Below, in pieces: positions 1 to 5,621 of a stretch of DNA of 7,965 nt; within the stretch, counting starts at the first letter, position 1, and every line of letters starts with the position of its first letter. The notes under the pieces are model-generated. The model worked only from the letters and a program-made list of their open reading frames with translations. It was not told the DNA's origin and ran no database searches. The stretch is from SAR86 cluster bacterium (GTDB taxonomy: Bacteria > Pseudomonadota > Gammaproteobacteria > SAR86 > D2472), in assembly GCA_029248485.1 (NCBI GenBank), contig JAQWJG010000003.1, forward strand, positions 1 to 7,965, written 5' to 3'. The translations under genes were made by a program, and so were the position numbers.

Positions 1-215
1 AGTAATTCTTCATCAAGAATTGAAAATTCTCCTGTTCGAATTAAGTCATTTCGCATTATGTTATTCAGTTGCTTTGAAACCCTTGAATTACCCTCAAATG
101 GAATCATTGCAACTTTATATGGATCTTCAGAACCCTTGGTAATTTCTAAAAAAAGCTCCCCATAGCCAAATATTGGTAACAGCAATAAGGAAATTAATAA
201 GAGATTTTTTTTCAT
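1..215 (-). CDS. tolB: Tol-Pal system periplasmic protein TolB, N-terminal part only
   Basis: The gene runs off the window edge, so only about 71 residues are visible. The start ATG at 215 overlaps the tolA stop codon in an ATGA arrangement, so translation is probably coupled to tolA; no clear Shine-Dalgarno sequence precedes it. The first ~18 residues form a Sec-type signal peptide (MKKN followed by a Leu/Ile-rich stretch ending near FGYG) with no lipobox cysteine. The mature part begins ELFLEITKG and continues with VAMIPFEGN and a conserved-looking NDLIRTGEFSIL, which matches the N-terminal domain of TolB, the part that binds TolA in the known family. The C-terminal beta-propeller that binds Pal lies outside. 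TolB links the inner-membrane TolQRA motor to the lipoprotein Pal. Position directly after tolA supports the call. A run of eight A follows the start codon. Confidence 0.9.
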   Translation of the reverse strand, partial: MKKNLLLISLLLLPIFGYGELFLEITKGSEDPYKVAMIPFEGNSRVSKQLNNIMRNDLIRTGEFSILDEEL

Positions 216-847
216 GATGGATTAAAGCTTATGGCAATTACTTTGAACTCTTTGTCATATAAGGTTTTTGGAATTGAATCAAAAAAATAAAACGTCTCTA
301 CTCTCCTTACAGCTTGAAGGGCCGAGTTATCAAATCGAATATTGCCACTGCTTTTCAGAAGCTCTGCACTTGTAATCCTTCCTGAAGAACGAATTCTAAG
401 CCTTAAATTTGCAACCAAACCTTCGGGTATGTTTCTCGGCTTCATCCAAGCATTCTCTATTGTAGAAATAATTTTTTGAGCATACATTGAGATTTCTTGT
501 TGCTCATTGTTCATCTCAATCTCACTCTCCTCTGATAAAAGGTTAGCTATAGTTGTTTCAATAATCTGGCTGTTTTTCTGGGCTTTGACTTCATCTTCAA
601 CTTTTGAGTAAACAATATCTTCGGAAACTTGCTTTCTAGGGGTTATATTAATATTTGATGAAATTGGAAGTTGTTTTTTTAAATCGCTCGATGGTAATTC
701 AAACTTCAACTCCACTTGGAGAGGCTTTGATATCAAAAGTGTCTTAGAAGTATTTGCATCAAAGGTACCATATATATAAATAAAGATAGCGGCATGAATA
801 CAAAAAGAAAATAGCGATGCTTGTAAATATCTGTAATTAGCTATCAT
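212..847 (-). CDS. tolA: Tol-Pal system protein TolA, unusually short
   Basis: This 211-residue protein has the TolA layout. A single membrane anchor covers residues ~9-28 and keeps an S14-xxx-H18 pair with the spacing of the SHLS motif known to contact TolQ-TolR. A polar, charged periplasmic linker follows (~30-117), and a TolA/TonB-type C-terminal domain fills ~118-211, with IENAWMKP, G143, the LRLRIRSSGRI strand and the SSG...FD.SAL.AV signature at 166-180. TolA spans the periplasm and passes proton-motive-force energy from TolQ-TolR to TolB and Pal. The Escherichia coli protein is about 421 residues, mostly a long Ala/Lys-rich helix that is nearly absent here. The ATG start overlaps the end of tolR by 11 bp and the stop overlaps the tolB ATG by 4 bp. 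A TonB is the alternative, but the flanking genes make TolA much more likely. Confidence 0.9.
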   Translation of the reverse strand: MIANYRYLQASLFSFCIHAAIFIYIYGTFDANTSKTLLISKPLQVELKFELPSSDLKKQLPISSNINITPRKQVSEDIVYSKVEDEVKAQKNSQIIETTIANLLSEESEIEMNNEQQEISMYAQKIISTIENAWMKPRNIPEGLVANLRLRIRSSGRITSAELLKSSGNIRFDNSALQAVRRVETFYFFDSIPKTLYDKEFKVIAISFNPS

Positions 848-1259
848 ATCCAGATGTAATAATTCCTACTTTTTGAATTCCTAGACTTTGGATGCTTGCC
901 ATACCCTTGGCCACATAATCAAAAGGAACTTTTGCGTCACTTTTAAAAACGATTTCAATATCTGGGTTTGCTTGATAAATAATCTTAGCCTTATTTTTTA
1001 ATTCTACTAAAGAGATAGGTAATTGCTCTTCACCTAGGTTAATAAAATACTTGCCTTCAACATTTATCGAGATTACAAGTGGCTCACTTGAAACTGACAT
1101 TTTGGTTGTATCAGTCTTGGGAAGATTTACCTCTATGCCTTGAATAAGCAATGGAGAAAGAACCATAAAAATAATTAAAAGCACCAGCATCACATCAATG
1201 TATGGCACAACATTAATGTCAGCGTTTAATTTTTTTCTTTTACCTATTCTATATATCAA
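837..1259 (-). CDS. tolR: Tol-Pal motor subunit TolR (ExbD family)
   Basis: This 140-residue protein has a short cytoplasmic N-terminus, one transmembrane helix at ~16-37 and a periplasmic domain. The helix has the ExbD/TolR motif INVVPYIDVMLVLLIIFMV, including Asp22, the counterpart of the proton-channel aspartate (Asp23 in E. coli). The periplasmic part contains IEVNLPKT and ends in the FKSDAKVPFDYV...GIQKVGI pattern typical of the family. TolR works with TolQ as the proton-driven motor that energises TolA. The start must be a TTG at 1259: an in-frame stop lies four codons upstream and the next ATG is inside the membrane helix. The TTG overlaps the tolQ stop (TTGA), which implies translation by re-initiating ribosomes. 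Length and position match the family. Confidence 0.95.
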   Translation of the reverse strand: MIYRIGKRKKLNADINVVPYIDVMLVLLIIFMVLSPLLIQGIEVNLPKTDTTKMSVSSEPLVISINVEGKYFINLGEEQLPISLVELKNKAKIIYQANPDIEIVFKSDAKVPFDYVAKGMASIQSLGIQKVGIITSGYDS

Positions 1260-1936
1260 AGCTTTGCTTTAACCGTTTGTCTATATAGGATGCTAGCTAG
1301 CTCCTCACCAAATACTGAAGATTGTTGTAACTGAGTATCTGAATCTGATGCAAATCTGTTATATGCAACAACTGCTGGAATTGCAGCAAAAAGTCCCAAA
1401 GCTGTTGCAACCAGCGCTTCTGAGATTCCAGGAGCAACAGCATTAATTGTTGCCTGAGTCGCATCTGAGAGACCTTGAAAGGAATTAATGATTCCCCACA
1501 CTGTTCCAAATAGGCCTACGTATGGGCTGACCGATCCTACGTTAGCTAAAAATGGAAGATGATGCATTAAAGACTCCTCCTCCCTAGCCAAGGATACTCT
1601 TATAGCCCTGTTAACACTCTCCAGATCTTCAATTGTAATTTGTTGGCCCTCACTCAGCCTTAGAAACTCACCAAATCCATGTTTAAACACTCTTAGAGAA
1701 CCAACTAACTCATCGTTAGAAGCTTCATCAATACCTTCATATAATTCATTAAGATCCTTACCAGACCAAAATTCTTTTTCAAATGCTTTGTTAGCTTCTT
1801 TGATTCGGTTTAAATTAAAGTATCTTTCAAAAATAACTATCCATGAAATAATTGAAACAGCTAACAATAAGATCATTACCAATTGAACAATCACACTAGC
1901 TTGGAGAAATAAGTCTATAACTGAAAAATCATCCAT
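1256..1936 (-). CDS. tolQ: Tol-Pal motor subunit TolQ (ExbB/MotA family)
   Basis: This inner-membrane protein is close to the E. coli TolQ sequence along its whole length. It has TM1 near residues 13-36, a large cytoplasmic loop containing FEKEFWSGKDLNELYEG, TM2 in the stretch HLPFLANVGSVSPYVGLFGT and TM3 in SEALVATALGLFAAIPAVVA. The pore-lining threonines of GLFGT and LVATA are kept. TolQ forms the stator ring around TolR and uses the proton gradient to drive TolA. I prefer the ATG at 1936 (226 residues, MDDFSVIDLF): GAGAG lies 5 nt upstream, and it starts one base after the ybgC stop. An in-frame TTG at 1948 would add four residues (MRVD) and overlap ybgC, but has no evident ribosome site. 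The stop overlaps the tolR TTG by 4 bp. Confidence 0.95.
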   Translation of the reverse strand: MDDFSVIDLFLQASVIVQLVMILLLAVSIISWIVIFERYFNLNRIKEANKAFEKEFWSGKDLNELYEGIDEASNDELVGSLRVFKHGFGEFLRLSEGQQITIEDLESVNRAIRVSLAREEESLMHHLPFLANVGSVSPYVGLFGTVWGIINSFQGLSDATQATINAVAPGISEALVATALGLFAAIPAVVAYNRFASDSDTQLQQSSVFGEELASILYRQTVKAKL

Positions 1937-1937
1937 A

Positions 1938-2354
1938 TCAACTCTCAAATAAATTTAATAAGCCTAAAGGAAAAGCTTTTGGTTTACCTGAGTCATTATC
2001 AATGAAACATACCTCGACCTCCCCTTTGCAAATGAGTGTATCATTTTTTAAGTTTGAAACAGATTGAAAAAATATAGTTCTCGCTTTACTAACAAGCTCT
2101 ATTTCTGTACTTACAGCTAAATCATCCTCTAATATTGCAGGATGGTAATATGACAGATTAATTGACTTTACAACATAAGACTCGTTACTTTTCGACATTG
2201 CCTCTGTTTGAGATAAATTATTCTCAATTAAGAACTGAGATCGAGCTCTTTCAAGGTACTTGAGATAATTTGCATGATAAACAACTCCTTGAAAATCAGT
2301 ATCTTCAACGTAGACCTTGCAATTAAAATCTTTAAACCTGAAACGAGGATTCAT
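1938..2354 (-). CDS. ybgC: Tol-Pal associated acyl-CoA thioesterase YbgC
   Basis: This hotdog-fold (4HBT) thioesterase is the usual first gene of the gammaproteobacterial tol-pal operon. The signature VEDTDFQGVVYHANYLKYLE is complete: the second Asp (residue 20 from the ATG) and the His of VVYH (residue 27) match the catalytic Asp and His of E. coli YbgC. The remainder follows the hotdog pattern (YHPAILEDDLAVSTEIE, CKGEVEVCFID). About 138 residues is normal length. The family hydrolyses short- or medium-chain acyl-CoA and has been linked to phospholipid metabolism; the exact substrate cannot be read from sequence. The gene overlaps the preceding nuclease gene by 23 bp if it starts at ATG 2354. 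A TTG at 2363, with AGG 6 nt upstream, would add three residues and cannot be excluded. The stop is one base before the tolQ ATG. Confidence 0.93.
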   Translation of the reverse strand: MNPRFRFKDFNCKVYVEDTDFQGVVYHANYLKYLERARSQFLIENNLSQTEAMSKSNESYVVKSINLSYYHPAILEDDLAVSTEIELVSKARTIFFQSVSNLKNDTLICKGEVEVCFIDNDSGKPKAFPLGLLNLFES

Positions 2355-2754
2355 GTTGCTCAATATCTACCTGAAAAAGGTATCGAAGAATGTCTACAAA
2401 ATCTTCCCACATTAAATCAATTGTAATTGGTGAAAAATCTAACTCTGGAATCAAAGTCCCTGCCAGTATTCTTACTTTTATTGGTCGACGATTAAATTTA
2501 TAGATTAAAGCTGGAAACTCTCCCTCTCCTGTTGCTGCCAAAACTTGATCCCACCAATCTTGAGATGGTTCAGCGCCATCGCCATATCTTTTACATTCTA
2601 AACACCATCTGCCTAATTTCAGATCTGGAAGTTCTTTTGTTCTTGTTTGCTCAAGGATTCTTTTGACAGGCTGAGTTAAGCCTAGCTGTTCAACAAGAAG
2701 ATTGCCAATTTCTCTCTCGAAATTAGCTCCTTTAGTCCTTGAGTTAATGGCCAC
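2332..2754 (-). CDS. Small PD-(D/E)XK nuclease, Hjc/phage-resolvase-like; probable Holliday-junction resolvase
   Basis: This 140-residue protein has a complete PD-(D/E)XK active site: SRTKGANFEREI with Glu13, LPDLKLG with Asp44, and CLECKRYGDG with Glu53 and Lys55. Spacing resembles archaeal Hjc (E12, D42, E55, K57 in Sulfolobus) and small phage resolvase-like endonucleases. After the catalytic lysine come an acidic Trp-rich helix (SQDWWDQVLAA) and a strand with a basic patch (PALIYKFNRRPIKV), also typical of that group. No RuvC DDE-type or RusA motif is seen. It starts at GTG 2754, two bases after the yebC stop, with a strong ribosome site inside the yebC end, and its 3' end overlaps ybgC. 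In most gammaproteobacteria ruvC, ruvA and ruvB occupy this place, so a junction-resolving role is inferred from both fold and position. A repair or restriction-type nuclease is the alternative. The fold is firmer than the substrate. Confidence 0.75.
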   Translation of the reverse strand: MAINSRTKGANFEREIGNLLVEQLGLTQPVKRILEQTRTKELPDLKLGRWCLECKRYGDGAEPSQDWWDQVLAATGEGEFPALIYKFNRRPIKVRILAGTLIPELDFSPITIDLMWEDFVDILRYLFQVDIEQHESSFQV

Positions 2755-2756
2755 AG

Positions 2757-3494
2757 TTACTCCTCTTCAGTAAAGTCCTCAGGAAACTCAGCATTTGTAT
2801 GTACTTCCTGAACATCGTCAAGATCATCCATAAAATTCATAATTTTTAAAACTTTTTCTGAAGCTTCTTGATCTAGGTTAACTAAAGTGTCTGCTCTCAT
2901 CGTATTTTCAGCCAGCAATGTTTCAATATTATTTTTTTTGAAAGCTTCAATTACAACAGGGAGATTTGCTGGAGTAGAAATGATTTCAAAATAATCTTCA
3001 GTGACGCTAAAATCATCTGCACCAGCATCTAATGCGATTTCCATAATTTGATCCTCATCGTGCGATAAATCAACTTGCACCACTCCAAGTTTATTAAAGA
3101 GGTAAGCTACTGATCCATCTGTACCCATGTTTCCTCCAAATTTTGAAAAAGCATGTCTCACATCTGCAACAGTTCTATTTCTATTATCTGTCATAGTCTC
3201 AACAAGAATAGCAACACCATTTGGTCCATAACCCTCAAAAGTTAGTTCCTCAATAGTGCCCATTTCGCCAGTACCAGAACCTTTTTGAATTGCTCGCTTA
3301 ATTGTATCTTTAGGCATATTAGCAGCATTAGCCTTGTCCAAGGCTAGCCTCAGCCTGGGATTATCATTGGGATCAGGACCCCCTTTAGCAGCAACAGTAA
3401 TTTCTCTTATAACTTTAGTCCAAACCTTTCCTCGAGAAGCATCTTGGCGTGCTTTACGATGCTTAATATTTGCCCATTTGGAGTGTCCAGCCAT
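2757..3494 (-). CDS. yebC: YebC/TACO1 family translation-associated protein
   Basis: This 245-residue protein begins MAGHSKWANIKHRKARQDA and continues with GGPDPNDNPRLRLALDKA and ANMPKDTIKRAIQ, the hallmark N-terminus of the family. The middle part has EGYGPNGVAILVE and TDNRNRTVADVRHAFSK, and the C-terminus is acidic. Length equals the usual 240-250 residues. The family was long annotated as transcriptional regulators; more recent work describes members as translation factors that relieve ribosome stalling, including at proline stretches, as does the mitochondrial relative TACO1. The ATG at 3494 follows the aspS stop directly, with GGAG 6 nt upstream within the aspS end, so it is probably co-translated with aspS. 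In gammaproteobacteria aspS-yebC-ruvC is a common order; here ruvC is not the next gene. Confidence 0.97.
   Translation of the reverse strand: MAGHSKWANIKHRKARQDASRGKVWTKVIREITVAAKGGPDPNDNPRLRLALDKANAANMPKDTIKRAIQKGSGTGEMGTIEELTFEGYGPNGVAILVETMTDNRNRTVADVRHAFSKFGGNMGTDGSVAYLFNKLGVVQVDLSHDEDQIMEIALDAGADDFSVTEDYFEIISTPANLPVVIEAFKKNNIETLLAENTMRADTLVNLDQEASEKVLKIMNFMDDLDDVQEVHTNAEFPEDFTEEE
2760..2766 (-). promoter_or_regulatory. Strong ribosome binding site of the nuclease gene
   Basis: AGAGGAG on the minus strand, 5 nt before the GTG at 2754, is the best Shine-Dalgarno match in the window. It lies inside the last Glu codons of yebC. It decides the non-ATG start and suggests that the nuclease is actively translated and coupled to yebC. 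Confidence 0.75.
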
Positions 3495-5261
3495 CTATTG
3501 CTCCGTATCAAAAGTAGATTTGATATTTAACTCATCAAGCTGATTATCAGAAACTAAACCAGGCGCATCAGTAAGCAAACAAGATGCACTTTGAGTCTTA
3601 GGAAAAGCAATTACATCGCGAATATTAGTCGTATCAGATAAAAGCATCACAATTCTATCTAAACCAAATGCGATTCCTCCATGAGGAGGGCATCCTGATG
3701 AGAGTGCTGACAACAAAAAACCGAATTTTTCTTTAGCTTCATCAGGAGAAATTCCTAGTATAGAAAATATCTCTTTTTGCATTGATGACTCATAGACCCT
3801 CAAAGATCCACCACCGAGCTCATAACCATTTAAAACGAAATCATATGCACATGCTAATGAATGATCTGGATCAGCCTTTAACTCTTCAACTGATACAGCG
3901 GGCAATGTGAATGGGTGATGCAAAGACGTAAGATTATTTTCTTTGTTTCTTTCAAACATTGGGAAATCAATAATCCAGCATGGGGCCCATGAAGATATCA
4001 TTAAACTTAAATCTTCTCCAAGTTTCTTAATTAATGAGCTCATGGAAAGATTTACAGTTTCTGATTTTCCTGCTCCAAAAAAAATAATGTCGTTGTTTTG
4101 AACATCTAGAGAAGAAATAATTGAGTCGATAGTTTCTTTTTGAAAAAATTTAAGAATTGGTGATTGAAGACCATTTTCTTGATCAAGATCTACAACTTTT
4201 ATATAAGCAAGCCCTTTAGCGCCTAACTTGCCAACATAATTAGTATACTCATCAATTTTTTTTCTTGTCATTGATGCGGCTTCAGGCACTCTCAAGGCTA
4301 CCACTCTAGAAGCAGGATCATTTGCGGGGCCAGAAAATACTTTAAACTCTTCATTTTTCACTAGCTCGGAAATATTTTTAAGCTCAAGCGGAATTCTTAA
4401 ATCCGGTTTATCACATCCATATTTTTCAATAGATTCTTTGTATGTAATTCTTGGTACTTCTTTTTTTTGATAGTCGGTAAATTCAGTGAGTAATTCAAGA
4501 ATCAAATCTTCACCAAGCTCAATAATTTCTTCAGTTGAAACAAATGAGGCTTCAATATCAACCTGAGTGAATTCGGGCTGTCTGTCTGCACGCAAATCCT
4601 CATCCCTGAAACATTTAGCTATCTGATAGTATTTATCCAACCCACCAATCATTAGTAACTGCTTAAATAGTTGAGGAGATTGAGGCAATGCAAAAAACTC
4701 ACCAGGATGGACTCTACTTGGAACCAAATAATCTCTTGCTCCCTCAGGAGTAGCCCTAGTTAGAATAGGTGTCTCAATTTCATGGAAATGACGATTCTCT
4801 AATATCGATCTTATTTTTGAAGTTATTTGGGACCTCTTAACCAATCTTTGGTTGACTTCTGGACGTCTTAAATCCAAAAATCTGTGTTTGAGTCTTACAT
4901 CTTCATTAACATCTTGATAATCATCAAGAGGAAACTGAGGCGTAAGAGCTTGGCTAAAGATATTTAAACTCGTAGCCTCTATCTCTATCTCTCCTGTGAT
5001 CATTTTTGGATTAATAGCACCCTCGATTCTCTTTCGTACTAATCCTTTGATATTTACTACATATTCACTTCGGCATGAATCTGCAATATCAAATATTTCC
5101 TGTAAATCCGGATTAAAAACAACCTGCACTATTCCATGTAAATCACGAATATCTAAAAAAATTACACCGCCATGATCTCTTCGTTTATGGACCCATCCAG
5201 AAATCTCAATATTGCAACCTATGTGTGAACTATTAATATCTCCGCAATAATGTGAACGCAT
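3495..5261 (-). CDS. aspS: Aspartyl-tRNA synthetase, probably non-discriminating (Asp/Asn)
   Basis: This class IIb synthetase of 588 residues (E. coli 590) charges tRNA-Asp with aspartate in the cytoplasm. The N-terminal OB-fold anticodon domain (~1-105) has [20 protein letters not shown]. The catalytic core shows [20 protein letters not shown], motif 2 ([20 protein letters not shown], 216-235) and motif 3 ([13 protein letters not shown]). A bacterial GAD insertion lies at about 290-420. His30 of RRDHGG and Gly81 of EGAINP match His31 and the nearby Gly that mark the non-discriminating enzyme of Pseudomonas aeruginosa; the E. coli enzyme has Leu at the first position. If so, it also makes Asp-tRNA-Asn for GatCAB to amidate. 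The ATG at 5261 has GAGAG 5 nt upstream. The gene lies 14 nt after fmdB and abuts yebC. Confidence 0.97.
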   Translation of the reverse strand: MRSHYCGDINSSHIGCNIEISGWVHKRRDHGGVIFLDIRDLHGIVQVVFNPDLQEIFDIADSCRSEYVVNIKGLVRKRIEGAINPKMITGEIEIEATSLNIFSQALTPQFPLDDYQDVNEDVRLKHRFLDLRRPEVNQRLVKRSQITSKIRSILENRHFHEIETPILTRATPEGARDYLVPSRVHPGEFFALPQSPQLFKQLLMIGGLDKYYQIAKCFRDEDLRADRQPEFTQVDIEASFVSTEEIIELGEDLILELLTEFTDYQKKEVPRITYKESIEKYGCDKPDLRIPLELKNISELVKNEEFKVFSGPANDPASRVVALRVPEAASMTRKKIDEYTNYVGKLGAKGLAYIKVVDLDQENGLQSPILKFFQKETIDSIISSLDVQNNDIIFFGAGKSETVNLSMSSLIKKLGEDLSLMISSWAPCWIIDFPMFERNKENNLTSLHHPFTLPAVSVEELKADPDHSLACAYDFVLNGYELGGGSLRVYESSMQKEIFSILGISPDEAKEKFGFLLSALSSGCPPHGGIAFGLDRIVMLLSDTTNIRDVIAFPKTQSASCLLTDAPGLVSDNQLDELNIKSTFDTEQ

Positions 5262-5275
5262 TTTATCTCTCTTGT

Positions 5276-5566
5276 TTAAGTTTTTTTATCTGAACTTTTG
5301 CTTTTAGATTTATCAGTAGTTTTAGTTTGTTCTTTAGGCTGTTTTGATTTTTCATCCTTACTATCTACTATATTCTTTTTAGAGCCAGTTTTAAAATCAG
5401 TTTCATACCATCCTCCTCCCTTCAACCTAAAAGAAGGTGCAGAAACTAATTTTGATACTGCTTTTTTATCGCATTCAGGACAAATTTCTACTGGATTATC
5501 TGAAAATCTCTGAATAACTTCAAATTGATGCTCACATTTTGAGCATTTATATTCATAAATCGGCAT
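5276..5566 (-). CDS. FmdB-type zinc-ribbon protein with Lys/Ser-rich tail
   Basis: This 96-residue protein starts [19 protein letters not shown] and has two CxxC pairs (Cys8/Cys11 and Cys29/Cys32), the zinc ribbon of the FmdB regulatory-protein family (CxxC_CxxC). The conserved [19 protein letters not shown] follows at ~40-58. Residues ~60-96 are low-complexity, mostly Lys, Ser, Asp, Thr and Gln, and probably disordered. The molecular role of the family is not established; the name derives from a proposed regulator of the formamidase operon. Members very often stand directly before aspS in proteobacteria, as here. The ATG at 5566 has AGAGA close upstream, and a candidate promoter lies in the divergent gap. 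It appears to be the first gene of the minus-strand string. Confidence 0.9.
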   Translation of the reverse strand: MPIYEYKCSKCEHQFEVIQRFSDNPVEICPECDKKAVSKLVSAPSFRLKGGGWYETDFKTGSKKNIVDSKDEKSKQPKEQTKTTDKSKSKSSDKKT

Positions 5567-5588
5567 AAGTCTCTAAAAAAAATATAGA

Positions 5589-5594
5589 ATTATA
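5589..5594 (-). promoter_or_regulatory. Candidate -10 box for the fmdB-aspS-yebC-tol string
   Basis: The minus strand reads TATAAT, a perfect sigma-70 -10 consensus, about 23 nt before the fmdB ATG; transcription would start near 5582 and leave a leader of roughly 15 nt. No good -35 hexamer lies at 16-18 bp spacing (a TTGAAT is only 12 bp away). In such AT-rich DNA a chance match is possible, but this is the only gap upstream of the string. Confidence 0.4.
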
Positions 5595-5596
5595 AA
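5591..5596 (+). promoter_or_regulatory. Candidate -10 box for proS
   Basis: TATAAA on the plus strand lies 25 nt before the proS ATG and overlaps the opposing -10 candidate. No convincing -35 is seen. Transcription would start near 5603 with a leader of about 19 nt that lacks a Shine-Dalgarno sequence. A promoter further left, inside the fmdB reading frame, is equally possible. Confidence 0.25.
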
Positions 5597-5621
5597 CTAA
5601 ATGGAAATTCAAATATAAAAA

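Noticed and set aside
205..212. Run of eight A after the tolB start codon (and similar runs at 4256-4264 and 5575-5582) as phase-variable tracts
   Set aside because: Lengths of 8-9 are common in AT-rich genomes and they encode ordinary Lys residues; nothing shows slippage.
1297..1509. 70-codon frame inside tolQ
   Set aside because: It lies in another frame of a fully conserved tolQ, is Leu/Gln-rich low-complexity, and has no ribosome site or recognisable domain.
2332..2754. The small nuclease as a divergent RuvC or RusA
   Set aside because: The motif order E...PD...ExK is PD-(D/E)XK; the RNase H-like acidic residues of RuvC and the RusA pattern are not visible.
3334..3543. Plus-strand frame opposite yebC/aspS
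   Set aside because: Shadow of two clearly conserved genes; no recognisable motif.
5298..5513. Plus-strand frame opposite the fmdB-type gene
   Set aside because: Antisense to the zinc ribbon codons and the biased Lys/Ser tail, which explains its composition.
5601..5618. Five-codon ORF (MEIQI, stop) ending 3 nt before the proS ATG, possible leader peptide
   Set aside because: No ribosome site, no proline codons, no attenuator hairpin; expected by chance in AT-rich DNA.
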